From Sphaerolaimus hirsutus (taxonomy: Eukaryota > Nematoda > Chromadorea > Monhysterida > Sphaerolaimidae), in the NCBI GenBank assembly GCA_964036195.1, contig OZ038456.1, positions 3,906,001 to 3,970,000 of the forward strand: a DNA stretch of 64,000 nt. The letters are read 5' to 3'. The translations under genes and the position numbers were made by a program. Shown here one piece after another: positions 43,574-54,334 of this stretch (its first letter is position 1; each line of letters begins with the position of its first letter). The notes below the pieces were generated by a model. The model did not search any database, was not told the DNA's origin, and was given only the letters and a program-made list of their open reading frames with translations.

Positions 43574-44196
43574 TAAAGTCGGCGGACATTTCACCCTACA
43601 AAATCGGAGAGTTAGAATTCGCTCGCAAATAGAGCGAACACAAAACTTGGGTCCCACTCGGGCGCTCGGAAGTGAAAAAGAAAAAAATATTAAAGAGAAA
43701 TGGACGCTACGCCGTGTCCCTGCGTGCACGCCGCCCGTTTCAACGTTTCGTTTCAACGTTGTCCGTTGCAAGCGAAAAAATTTGACTGTTTAAATGACCC
43801 TTTTGACCGTTTTTGTTTATTTTTCATTCGTTGGCTCCGTTCCAATGGAAGAGTCCCCATATGAGAACTTGGCAGCCAGCCAAAATTGCGAAATCCGCTA
43901 TAAATGTGAATAAAAAAGGCTAACACTAACTATATAACCATGTATATAAACAAAAATAGCGATTATAAAGGTGGAAATTGGCAAAGTGGAGCAACTTTTA
44001 ACGATTTTTAGCTAACTTTGTCTTTTCACTCGCATTTGTATAATACGCAACTGGAAACTGGGATAAGAGCCAAGTTTTCATACGTGACCCGATCCATTCC
44101 ATTCATAAAAATATTGCGTCAGAATAATGACGACATGCACTCTCCACTGGAGAGACTGACGCAAATGTTTGTAGGGCGATACGTCTGCCGACTTTA
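43574..44196. mobile_element. TIR element GTCGGCGGAC (copy 2 of tandem pair)
   Basis: It begins TAAAGTCGGCGGACATTTCA and ends GTAGGGCGATACGTCTGCCGACTTTA. It shares the whole layout of copy 1, with extra sequence around 43,660-43,700 and 43,920-43,990. The copies are separated by only about 10 bp. Confidence 0.75.
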
Positions 44197-44375
44197 ATAA
44201 TAAATATAAAGCATGAGGTCTGCAACACTCTAGGTGATGGGGAATGGGATGTGAGCGTAACCACACTTGAATGTGTTCCAAGTCAGTTGATGCTGTTTAG
44301 AATTATTCATTTATTTTGTTATTTAGAGTACTATCATGATGTCACTGGAATGTTGCGGGAAAAGTCTATTTTATA

Positions 44376-44797
44376 CCGTATTTCTTCTAATAGAAGAGCG
44401 CTGTTCAATTTTTTCGTCAACTTTTTTACCTGCTATTCTATTAAAGGTGACGTTCTATTGGAGGCTGCCGTTCTATTTTTCACCAAATTTTTTCGATATT
44501 TTTCAGACATTTTTCATTTGAACATAGTGTTTTTAATGAAAAATGAACAACATTTTACTATCAAAGCATCAATTCAAACAAAACCAAATGTGAAAATGAT
44601 CTTTAATCATAGTTCTGAATACCTTGGATGTGCTCACCACACATTTTTCTAATATTTGTGTGTTCTGGCACACTTCCAACGTAATTTCTACCTGCCGTCC
44701 TATTGAGGCTGCCGTTCTATTAATTCCGTGAATGCATAAAAAGTGCAAAAACCAGCCGTTCTATTGGAGGTATGCCATTCTATTAGAAGAAATATGG
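44376..44797. mobile_element. CCGTATTT element with TCTAATAGAAGAG words
   Basis: Flanked by TA. The ends are CCGTATTTCTTCTAATAGAA and TTCTATTAGAAGAAATATGG. GCCGTTCTATTGGAGG words occur near both ends. Sister of 27974-28404. Confidence 0.8.
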
Positions 44798-44883
44798 TAA
44801 TTTACTTTTTCCAGTTTAATTAAGAGAGCCTCGCAGCTAGTGAGGTAAAAAGCATGCAGGACATTGACATATTATCTATGCAG

Positions 44884-45102
44884 CGTGTGAGAAGCCTGCC
44901 AACCCAACCGATGGAAGTGTGCTGACCAGCTCCGATATTCTCCACCCCAATACCAATGCATATCAACTGGGGGCAGAAATCAAAAGAGCCTGCCAAAGTG
45001 GCAGCTACTTCTCAGAGACGCCGTTTGTGTTTGAGAAGACTGCGCAATGCATGAATAACAGTGACTGGGACAAGGACATTTTAGATGACCACTGTGTCAA
45101 AC
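44884..45102 (+). CDS. CCP/Sushi exon
   Basis: After CTATGCAG the exon starts with CG and encodes CEKPANPTDGSVLTSSDIL, YQLGAEIKRACQSGSYF and QCMNNSDWDKDILDDHCVK, stopping before GTTTGT at 45103. This is a full complement control protein module: four Cys with P and G after the first, YxxG before the second, Trp between the third and fourth. It ends in phase 1, and the next exon supplies two bases. Confidence 0.82.
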
Positions 45103-45165
45103 GTTTGTATCACACTGTTTTCTGAAGCACTTGCCAGTGTGGTCACCAATCTGAATTGCCCACAG

Positions 45166-45363
45166 CGTGCCTCCCCCCGGACGCGGAGCAGCTGGGGGCG
45201 ACGTGGAGCGTGGTGTACAACTGGTCGCTGCACAGCGCGTGGCAGGCGTACCCGTGCGGCACCTCGCTGACTGTGACCTGCGCGCGCAACACCACCGCCG
45301 CCGACCGCACCAGCGCCAGCCTGCAGCACCTGTGCCAGCCCAACGGCACCTGGAGCCTATCCC
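45166..45363 (+). CDS. GC-rich CCP/Sushi exon, end uncertain
   Basis: After TTGCCCACAG the exon takes up the phase and encodes CLPPDAEQLGATWSVVYNW, YPCGTSLTVTCARNTTAADR and LQHLCQPNGTWSLSHT. The C.GTSLTVTC..LCQPNGTW pattern is a CCP module with an NGT glycosylation site. The final Cys appears only in a shifted frame (DKCPAEC near 45,368) or in the read-through NVKC, and a palindromic element begins right there, so the 3' end may be broken. GC content is far above its surroundings. Confidence 0.75.
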
Positions 45364-45374
45364 ACACTCTGATA

Positions 45375-46048
45375 AATGTCCTGCAGAATGTCAAATGTCA
45401 TGCAAATTGTCAAAAGTTATCTAAAATGCTCTGTAAAATGGCAAACGTACCGTATTTCCTCGAAATACCCCCCGGGGGGTGATTGTTTCATAGTGGTCCC
45501 GAGAGGGGGGGGGTTAAACGAGGGGGGGGGGTATTTCGAGGGGGGGGGTTATTGTTTCACAAGAAAAATTTTCAAATCCCAGTACGAAATTGTCGTCTGA
45601 AACGTACGCAGACGTCAAAAAATACAACAAAAACCGCCATTTATAAGGTTATGTAGACTAATATTAGTATGTAGACAGTATAAACACTGTTCTAACGTGA
45701 TTACGACATTGTTTTTACCTGTGTTCTGCACTACGCAGAACACAAACTGCAGTATTTGTCATGTACGTTCCCTTTACACTCAATTTGGGGGGGGGGTATT
45801 TCGAGGGGGGGGGTGATTGTTTCATAGTGGTCCCGAGAGGGGGGGGGTCAAACGAGGGGGGGGGTATTTCGAGGGGGGGGGTATTTCGAGGAAATACGGT
45901 AAATACGTTACATTAATTTTGGCATTACTTTTGAGTAAGTAATGCCAAAAGTAATGTAACGTATTTACGTTTGCCATTTTACAGAGCATTTTAGATAACT
46001 TTTGACAATTTGCATGACTTTTGATACTTTACAGGGCATTGTACAGGG
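45375..46048. mobile_element. Long palindrome (CATGCAAATTGTCAAAAG) with nested MITE
   Basis: The left arm (45,375-45,449) and the right arm (45,957-46,040) are complementary over about 75 bp (GTCATGCAAATTGTCAAAAG .. TAAAATGGCAAACGTA). The tip has TACGTTACATTACTTTTGGC and its inverse. The 45450-45899 MITE inserted close to the tip. No duplication was found at the outer ends. Confidence 0.7.
45450..45899. mobile_element. CCGTATTT MITE, inverted full copy, TA target
   Basis: The ends are CCGTATTTCCTCGAAATACC and TTTCGAGGAAATACGG between TA dinucleotides. The middle is the complement of that in 29881-30333 with few differences. Confidence 0.9.
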
Positions 46049-46132
46049 TCTGGGACTGCCCCCTGGAGTCTCAGCCACTTGTTCAATTGTAGCTCAAAGC
46101 CGAGTGCGTTTGATTGCGCAGCCATTTTTGTA

Positions 46133-46289
46133 CCGTATTTCCTCGAAATACCCCCCCATTGAATTGACTCCCCCTCGAAATACCCCCAGATGTTTTTGAG
46201 CTGGGTAAAAAATAAACCCCTCCCTCGAAATACCCCCCATCTGGAATTATGTACATCATGTATGCAATGGTCGCAGTTTGCATCGCAGC
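46133..46289. mobile_element. CCGTATTT MITE fragment
   Basis: After TA it starts CCGTATTTCCTCGAAATACC, repeats CTCGAAATACCCCC words and continues ATGTACATCATGTATGCAAT until a TAGTGATGG element begins. A related segment lies at 57,105-57,300. Confidence 0.6.
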
Positions 46290-46530
46290 TAGTGATGGAA
46301 AAGCGCCAGGAAAAATGGCGCCACGCGCTAATGACGCCATGGCGCCATTCGAAAAAATGGCGCCGGGCGCTAAAGGGCGCCAGAGAAAATGGCGCCAGGC
46401 GCCATCTGAAAAAATGGCGCCATGCGCCAAAGGGCGCCAGAAACAATGGCGTCGGACGCCAAAATGGCGCCACGAAGAAAAGTCACTTTTTCAGCGTCTA
46501 TATTGTAACAGAAGCATTTATAGAACAGCC
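46290..46530. mobile_element. TAGTGATGG element, GGCGCC array (left part)
   Basis: The head TAGTGATGGAAAAGCGCC is followed by GGCGCC words to 46,475 and then AAAGTCACTTTTTCAGCGTC and GAAGCATTTATAGAAC, a conserved inner flank also at 57,050-57,086 and 62,735-62,765. The right end is not seen, possibly lost at the gap. Confidence 0.7.
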
Positions 46531-46720
46531 CACAATGTTGTCATATTTTCCTACCCATCAAAACTAACAAACTTGCTTGCAACTGCCTCTTGAATAGTTG
46601 GTGAGATCAACTTTTTATCAAAAAATGAAAATCTTTGAAGATTTACCTTATGTTTATGCATTGAAAGAACCTTCAAATGCATAACTCAAAATTCCATAAG
46701 AGAATACATTATTTTTTCTA

Positions 46721-46920
46721 NNNNNNNNNNNNNNNNNNNNNNNNNNNNNNNNNNNNNNNNNNNNNNNNNNNNNNNNNNNNNNNNNNNNNNNNNNNNNNNN
46801 NNNNNNNNNNNNNNNNNNNNNNNNNNNNNNNNNNNNNNNNNNNNNNNNNNNNNNNNNNNNNNNNNNNNNNNNNNNNNNNNNNNNNNNNNNNNNNNNNNNN
46901 NNNNNNNNNNNNNNNNNNNN
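46721..46920. other. Assembly gap (200 N)
   Basis: Exactly 200 N, a likely placeholder. Confidence 0.99.
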
Positions 46921-47050
46921 GGGGCTTGAGGGGGTTCAATATATTGGCTTTTTCAAGGTATGGAATCAATAAAATTGGAAAATAACATGATTTAGTGCTT
47001 TTTAAGGTGAAAATGTATTTGAAAAATGTGAAAAATTGCAATTGCAAGAT
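46921..47050. repeat. Dispersed repeat (copy 2)
   Basis: Matches 26165-26330 from a G-rich tract through GGCTTTTTCAAGGTATGG to GTGAAAAATTGCAAT. Confidence 0.6.
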
Positions 47051-47448
47051 CAAATGTGCGGCGCTGCAAAAAATGGAATTGAGTAAGCTGTTGGTTAGGT
47101 GAGATTGGTCTTGGACATTGGGCATTTTAGGAAGTATTTCAGCTAATTTCGTACTGAAGGGTAGGAATTATAGTATTCCAGCATGCATTTTGTGAATGAT
47201 TGAATGTTGCATGGAGTTGACATTGATTCGATTGTAGAAAATTCAAATAGCGTGATAGCAAAAATCTAAAAATTAGCCAAAAATTATCGAGAATTGGATA
47301 AACCCCAAACCGTGGAAAACATGGAAGTTTCTGTCTGTGTTCCAATGGATGCTGCCGCAGCTTGGCGTGGTGGATTTTCACGCATCTCTGCCAATTTGCA
47401 GTTAGCTGTGGCCAGCGCAGTAGCTTGCTCGCGGTTTCATTACCATAC

Positions 47449-47874
47449 TTATTTGAATGTGTACGCGTGCTGCGTAAGCCAACTGTTTAGGCTAAAAGTA
47501 TCTTATTTGTGCATTGTATTTAGGAAATAATTGTAGCCATGTTTTCTATACAAATTCCATGTTTCTGCAACTTTGGAAGTTTTTACTTCAGTCTTCTGAC
47601 CCCAAGTCTTTGGACCCATGTCTTATGAACCAAGATTGACCCAACGAAAAAAAATAAGTTAGCGATAGAAACTTCAACTAGGAAGCTCGCTAGCTTTGCA
47701 ATCCTTGAACCCCCTTTCCAACACAAAACAACGAAATAAACGTAATTGGCTGCCGGCAAGTGAATGTTTGGCTACAAGGAAAATTCCAACCACTCTAAAG
47801 ACTGTCGCTCAATACGGTCTTGGGAGTTGCCGGAATCGGTGGCAGAGGTCGCTAATTCCGGTGGCTTCATCACA
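47449..47874 (+). repeat. BEL-family LTR fragment, opposite orientation
   Basis: From TTATTTGAATGTGTACGCGT to GGTGGCTTCATCACA it aligns with the last third of the BEL LTR (complement of 20654-21110), including the shared CTTCATCACA end. It is diverged, so it belongs to an older relative. The upstream border is unclear; weaker similarity may reach 47,430. It abuts the Gypsy integrase at 47875 and is either a solo LTR or a 3' LTR. Confidence 0.75.
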
Positions 47875-48351
47875 ATTGTCATGTTCCAATTGCATTGTAT
47901 CTATGTGTAAAACTTCGAATGGCTGAGAGGGGGTCTCTACAGCTCCCAATGGGCCAGGATGTAGTCTGTGTTTTTTAAATTGTAAACAATTTGTACAGTT
48001 TGCACAAAATTTGAGAACATCATTTTTCAAGCCCGGCCATGAAAAGTAATGACAAAGTAGTTCTATCGTGCGTTTTGGCGTGCCATGGCTTGCATATATC
48101 CCGAGGTGCACTTGAGCCAAACATGCATCCTGCCATGTTTTGGGTGGCCAAATCGCATATTCATTGGAATTTCTTACCACTTGGTAGTACAATAATTCAT
48201 CAATTAGCACTGCATGTGGGATGCTTTGAGGATCAGCAACTAATTGGCTAATTATGGTAGACAATTCAGGGTCTTTCAGGACATTTTTCTGGATTTCATG
48301 CCAATTGATGTCATGTGATAGTGCAACTGTTTTTTTGGAGATGAGTGCCAC
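47875..48351 (-). pseudogene. pol: Gypsy-2 integrase N-terminal part, truncated
   Basis: It encodes the integrase zinc finger (VHLGIYASHGTPKRTIELL, FCANCTNC) and the first catalytic Asp (LHIDTM). The frame runs directly into LTR sequence at 47874; the rest of the catalytic core is missing. Confidence 0.82.
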
Positions 48352-48790
48352 CTGAAAAATTTGCCCTGGTTTGGATCATGTGTGCAGCCATTCCTTTCAC
48401 TAGGTCGACTCCCTCAGTCAATTCATCATTTCCGAATTCAGGCTCAGTAATCGGATTTCGCGATAAACCGTCGGCAACCATATTCAACTTTCCTGGCCTG
48501 TGGACAAATTCGATTATTTTATCCTGTAACCAGATCAACCAACGTTCAAGTTTTGAATGTAACGGTGTCTTGAGCACCTGGTGTATACCTGAGTTATCGG
48601 TAATGACAATTAGTCGCTGGCCTTCTACAAAATCAGGCCAACCGGTGCACCGCCCAAGCAGTACACAACGCTTCCAACTCTGCAGCCGAAAAAGTATTAT
48701 GTGGATGTGTGAGGCGCTTGGAAATGAAAGATTGTGGGTGCAATAAACCGTCTTCACTGTATTGTGACAAAACTGCACCTAATCCTGTGG
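48311..48790 (-). pseudogene. pol: Gypsy-2 RNase H
   Basis: The frame includes RLIVITDNSGIHQVLKT, LERWLIWLQDKIIEFVHRPG and NMVADGLSRNP, the end of a Gypsy RNase H. Upstream frames show a shift near 48,700. Overlap with the integrase frame reflects another shift. Confidence 0.8.
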
Positions 48791-48813
48791 CGCTAGCGTC
48801 AGTTTCTAGATGT

Positions 48814-49674
48814 CTAGAATGGTTTAGTATTACGGACAGGATGTACCAAAATCGGTGGTGATGCTATGCAATACTTCAGAGTGGCGCACGCGTCCAACAT
48901 TTCTTCTGTCCAGTCAAATGGTGTTTTGCCGTGTTTTGGAATTTTTCCTTTTAATACGGCATAAAGCGATGCGAAAATCCTACTGTAACTAGGAATGAAA
49001 TGTGAATAATAGACACATTGTCCCAAAAATTGGCGCAATTCTTGCTTGGTGTGCACCTTCGGCAGTGATGTCATGGCCTCAACTCTGGAAGGTGTGGGTG
49101 AAATGCCCGCTGCACTTATCTGGTGTCCAAGATATTTGAGAGTGCTGGCAAAAATATCGCACTTTTTAGGCTGCATGCGCAAGTTCGCCCAGCATAGGCA
49201 CAAAAATAACCTCCGCAAGTGGCCTAAATGTTCATCAACTGTGTCTGAGCAGCACAAAATGTCATCTATGTATGCCCGTATCCATGTGCGGAACAAATTC
49301 TCATTTAAATCGACCAGCATTATATTCATGAGACGTTGGAAAGTCGCTCTAGCATTCACTGTACCGAACGGGAGCCTAGTGTAGCGATATTGCCCTATGC
49401 TACACACAAATGACGTTTTCTCCATCGTGTCCTTGTCGGCGAGGGCTACGTTGTAGTACCCATGGCGAATGTCAATGGGTGTAAACACTTTGCGCCCTGC
49501 AAATTCTGCCAAAATTTCTCCGATTCTGGGCAGTGGGTAGGAGTCAATTTTGGTTATTAAATTTACCATTTTAAAATCAACGCAAAAGCGCCAATCATTA
49601 GCACCTTTGGGGGCAATGGTAATCGGTGATGCCCATGGGCCATCAGAATGCTCAATTATCCCTTCTTGCAGCAT
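48814..49674 (-). pseudogene. pol: Gypsy-2 reverse transcriptase
   Basis: It has the RT blocks WRFCVDFKMVNLITKIDSY, PLPRIGEIL, YRYTRLPFGTVNARATF and the catalytic IRAYIDDILCCSD, followed by the thumb (LRQFLGQCVYYSHFIPSYS). It ends in a stop near the start of RNase H. The upstream 49,675-49,735 joins only by a shift. Confidence 0.88.
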
Positions 49675-49721
49675 TGATTTTTAGCTTTGTGAATGAATTC
49701 TCTTTTGAGTGTAGGTTCGTA

Positions 49722-50860
49722 TCAGGGTGCTTGCTTGATTGGAGGATGTTTAGGATCTGTTAATATGACATGGGACACAAGTGGTGTGTTGCCAACTTCA
49801 TATTCAGTGCATGAAAATATATCATGGAATTCTGCGATTTGAAATGTTTCAGATTGAGTGTTTGAAAGTGTAATCCTATCTTTGTTCGGTAGATTGGCTA
49901 GTATAAAGTCCAAGCGTTCTTCTTTTGTCTTAGCGGCACTTGGCACAGAGTCAATCATGTCCAGTGGTTTTGGTATAGCAATCGCCTTCATGCAAGTATG
50001 ATTCACTTCTAAAGTTGCCCCGAAAACCTCCGAATGCTCCGCCTTCTGTAGAATTTTCCCAAAATTTTTGCTGGGCTTGAATAAATCTTTATTCTCGATC
50101 ACCTGCACGGTGGCTACCTGGTGACCCTTTGGCAATAATATCGGTGAATCCCCGCTGTTGAACATGGTCAAATAAGCTTGTTTGGTTGTGTTTAGAGAAG
50201 CAGTCATGTTGTACATAGCCAATTCTGTTGGTAATTCCACCCCTACATTTGAATATAGTGTGGAACTAGTTTTCCTATCATTGCGGGTCATTCCTGAGGG
50301 TTTTTGGGAACGTGTGATAGCCACCTGAGCAGTACCTTTAGCTGGCACATACAATTTTTTCTTCAAATACACTTTTTCCACATAATTTTCTGTAAATTTT
50401 TCCTCTAAATCTGCGAATTGACATTGTGTTGCAGCATCTTTTGTCGGCGTGATTTCTGTTCGGTTTTCTAGAGTGAGTGGAACTAGCCAAGACAACTTAA
50501 GGAATGACATGACATCCATTCCTATCAAGACTTCTGGCATTGCTTTGTCATCCATGTTAAGTAATGCCACCACTACACCACCACTACTTTGCGTCGTACA
50601 TTGTAAATTGGGGATGTGTGTTCCATGAACAGGGGCATTTCAAACATTGTGCCCGTGGACGTTTTCCCATTTAACATGTCTGTAGGGCGCAGAAATTTAT
50701 CTATATCTAAGTTTGACTTTGCTTTGATTTCTTGTAGCAATTGAATTGGAACAATGGTTCTAGTACAGCCTGTGTCTAAAACTACTTTTGTAGGAATATT
50801 TCCGATGTTGACATGAGCAAAAACTTGCGGGCCATTGGTTTTTTCGATTCTCACCGCCAA
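49722..50860 (-). pseudogene. pol: Gypsy-2 protease and spacer
   Basis: Two frames abut at 50573. The upstream one carries the aspartic protease site (VVLDTGCTRTIVPIQLL); the downstream one starts near VLIGMDVMSFL, the expected flap-to-end region, and ends in VSHVILTDPKHPPIKQAP, the usual lead-in to RT. One frame break separates them. Confidence 0.8.
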
Positions 50861-52010
50861 ACGTTTCCCCTATGCAAGTGTAGGCATGTGTTTCACCTAT
50901 TTTTTCCATTCTGAACAAATTCTCAATCTGAGCTGTGTGCAAACTAATAATATTATTTTCCAACGTAATGGGTACACAATCATTAGATTCACTGATTGAA
51001 TCTCTTTGCTGTGATTCATGGAACAGAATCAGCGGTGCCAGGGAAAACGCTGCCAAGAAATTTGAGAACGTGCTCGTCGACGTTCGCATCGATTTCTGCG
51101 GTGGGCAGAAAGTATGCAATTTCTACCAAAAATGTCTGTCCCAATTATTTAACGAACCGGGGTCTGCTGCATTAAGGGTAGCTGCCAGCCGGTGGCGGAA
51201 TTCGGTACAATAAAGTTCCAATCTGTCATTACCGGATTCATTATCGGCGTTTTCATTACATTTAGAATTGTCGTCCGTGTCCGCCGCCACGCGTTGCATT
51301 TCCTGCACATGCTGCATGTCCTGCATGCACGCCACCTTGCCTATGACTGGCATCCTCAGCATTGCGGAATCGCTCGTGTGTGGGGGGCCGTAGCGCCGCA
51401 CTTGACCATACCCCTCAGATTATGTGACACATTCACAACAGTATTATTCATTTGAGTTTCTCTTTGATTTATGCAGCACTCACTAATTCGATGCCCCAAG
51501 TGATTAGGCCTGGGGCACCACGGGTCAGATGCATTGTCCGCTAGCAGTTTTTTCACTGTAAAACGTGCCGGTGGGTTGCGGTTTACCGATGACTTAAAAG
51601 GTGAATTTCGCAGAACAGGAGCATTTTGAGATTTTTTAACCCCTAGGAAATAGTCCTCTAACAGTTGAATTGTTTGTATCAGAGGCAAGGGTTTCACACG
51701 TGAGGCATTGTGGAAATTGACCACCACATATTTATCATATCGGGTTTCATCAAACTTATTCCAGATTTTCATAGCAATTATTTTATCCATCATTTTTCTA
51801 TCATAATTCACTGATTCGCGGTATTCTGAAGGCAATTTAGCTAACAGCCTCAAATAGAATTCCATGAAAGTTTCATTTTGCAACATGGCCGCCGCTTCCC
51901 ACTCATAAAACTCATAAAGAGTTTTTTGACATCTTTAAAGATCGCAGATAATTCATCTAAAATTTGTGAAGACTTAGTTAGGCTATCTGGGGTCGTGATT
52001 GTTGTCAGCA
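50861..52010 (-). pseudogene. gag: Gypsy-2 Gag, C-terminal half
   Basis: The 51356-51886 frame has capsid-like helices (FMEFYLRLLAKLPSEYRES, KIWNKFDETRYDKYVVVNF) and a degenerate knuckle (WCPRPNHLGHRISECC). Past 51886, toward the TIR element, Gag-like sequence (SQILDELSAIFKDVKKL) continues in another frame, with a duplicated TTTATGAGT marking the break. 50,861-51,356 is frame-broken linker. Confidence 0.7.
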
Positions 52011-52015
52011 CCATT

Positions 52016-54119
52016 GTGGCCACACAAGCTGGTTTTCAATGTTCCTTTTTGAAAACTCTCCTAGGCGACGTGTCGCTGTATGGAATTCAAAAGTGTGCAA
52101 TTTGCACTTTTATTTTTCAATAAGTGACAGCATATGTGAATATTGGTTTCGGCAAGTCACATTTGCCATTCAAAGTTCACATTTGCAGAACATTTTTGAA
52201 AACAGTAGGGCGACGCGTCGCCTCTGTAGCGGCGACGCGTCGCCACTATAATACTCTGAAGACAATTTTGAAAACTTAAAATTGAATAAATTAGTTTTCA
52301 AAAATGTACATTACAGTTTTCAAATTTGCAGAACATTTGTGAATGTAGAGATGTAGAGCGACGTACGGCGACGTCGCTGTACGTCGCTGTACGCGCCAGT
52401 TTTCAATATCTGTGGAACAAATGTGAAAATGCGTCGCCTCACACATCAAAAGTAGGAAAATCGTCGCCCAGCATCACCAGTTTACAAAATTTTGCCAACT
52501 TACTTCAAAATCCTTTAAAAACCACTGGATGAATGGGTTTATGTAAAATTGACACTGTAGATGCAGTATTTTTTGCTGCATCTGATGATAGGGTCGTAGA
52601 AAACTTGGGATTTATATAAAATAAAATAATTTTTATTTTTAAAATGTCGCTGTGGTGACGTTTCAGGTGACAACTGCATATGTCACCTGTTTCCATAAGT
52701 TATTACCAATTTTGAAAAGTTTTAGATTTATGATGTTGTGAAGTGGGCGTTTTATTGTATTGATTATGTCATATTTATGTGGGGTTGATGTCATATTTAT
52801 GGTATTTATGTTGTTGCAACGTGAGGTCGATACCAGCATCAACACTCCAAGGTGACTAAACAACTAAACAGTATCTGGCCAGGTGCCAAACCTGATTTTC
52901 TGCATATCACATATGTCTTATTTTGTGCACTTCCACCTTGCATCACATTTACTAAGCTGAGTTTTCCTGTGCAGCTCTAGATTTTCTTGCTTCATTGCAC
53001 TGCTTCACAGCTGCACTGCTTGGCTCAGCTGGACTGGAGTTTTTGGTGTTTTTGCTGCAGGCTGGAGTGTTGTAATGGCCGCCACTGAGTGCTTGGTAGT
53101 TTATTTATACCTTTTGCACTGACACTTGGAAGTTGTGCACATACAGTAAATAATTTTGAAAAAATCTCTGGAAACATAAAAAGACTATGTGATGTTTTCC
53201 AAGCCTTTTTTGCATCTTTACTTTTCTTTTACAAGACTTTCACTCAATTCCTCAATTCCATGGATAGATCTAGATAACTTTTGAGTTTTCAAAAAGGTTC
53301 ATGTTTATGTTAAATCTCGTGACAGATTGTAATATTAAATGAAAACATTTCTGAAAACAATACAATAAAATTGTTTTTATTTTTTGGTGCTAGTGTATTG
53401 AATGTGACATCGTCGCAGTCAGTGTTCACTTGTTGTTCATGTTTTTGGCTTTCATTTACATACAAAATCAGCTGTTTGAATTGTACTTGTGATTTTTAAA
53501 AAAATTATAAAGTGGATTGTATAAAAATATCATTACTTGTTTTGCAGAAATGTTATTGAATTCAGTTTTTTTTTGTTTGATGTGAAAAAATAAGGGCTTT
53601 TTACTGTGATAATGTGATAATTACAGATACAGGGATGTAATTTTAAAAAATTATTTAATGTTTTGAGCATCACAACAATTTCTCCATCATCTTTGAACTT
53701 CTATCATGAAACATGGTATCAAATGAAAGAGAAAAAAAAACTGGACATATATCTGAGACGGATATCATATACAATGTAAAACCAAATTTTTCAAAATATT
53801 TATAGTTAAAAAATGAATTAATTTTTAAAAATATGTATAACAGCGCTAAAAATATACAATACAGTCCCAAAAATCAAGCATAATTTTCTGCATCACATGC
53901 CGCTTACAGCTTGTCCTACAAATTTGTACTTATTCGACAAAAAAATATTTTGTCTGCAGCATTTTACCAGAGTTTTCAAATATGTGTTCTTCCGGAGGAA
54001 AAATTTAAAAAAAACAAAGATGGCGGCCGTTTGGCTCATTACACAGACTGTTTAAATGAATTTGAAAACAAAATAATGGGTTTTCACAGAGGGAACCTTG
54101 AAAACCAGCTTGTGTGGGG
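52016..54119. mobile_element. TIR element CCACACAAGCTGGTTTTCAA inside Gag
   Basis: About 25-bp inverted ends (CCACACAAGCTGGTTTTCAA, 52,019-52,045 and 54,093-54,118) with CCATT on both sides (52011-52015, 54120-54124). The left half has palindromes GGCGACGCGTCGCC twice (52,209-52,245) and TACGTCGCTG words. GTTTTCAAAA words recur throughout. No transposase ORF was recognised in 2.1 kb. Confidence 0.75.
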
Positions 54120-54124
54120 CCATT

Positions 54125-54329
54125 ACGCGTCCCCCTTCAATTTAGTTGCGAAAGTTTCGATCCAAAATTGATCCATCAAACTAGGGTCAGCCACAGATAA
54201 ACTAGCTATCTGCACTGTGCGCCGCCACTCAGCAAATGACAAAATATCATTTTTCCCTGAAAAAGTGGGAATTTTATCCAAAATGTGTTGTTGCCATCTT
54301 GGCAATAAAAAGAGAGTGATTTGTGAAAA
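54125..54329 (-). pseudogene. gag: Gypsy-2 Gag middle piece
   Basis: It encodes RWQQHILDKIPTFSGKND and FAEWRRTVQIASLSVADPS, the N-terminal capsid-like region of Gag, trapped between two insertions. Confidence 0.65.
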
Positions 54330-54334
54330 TTTAG

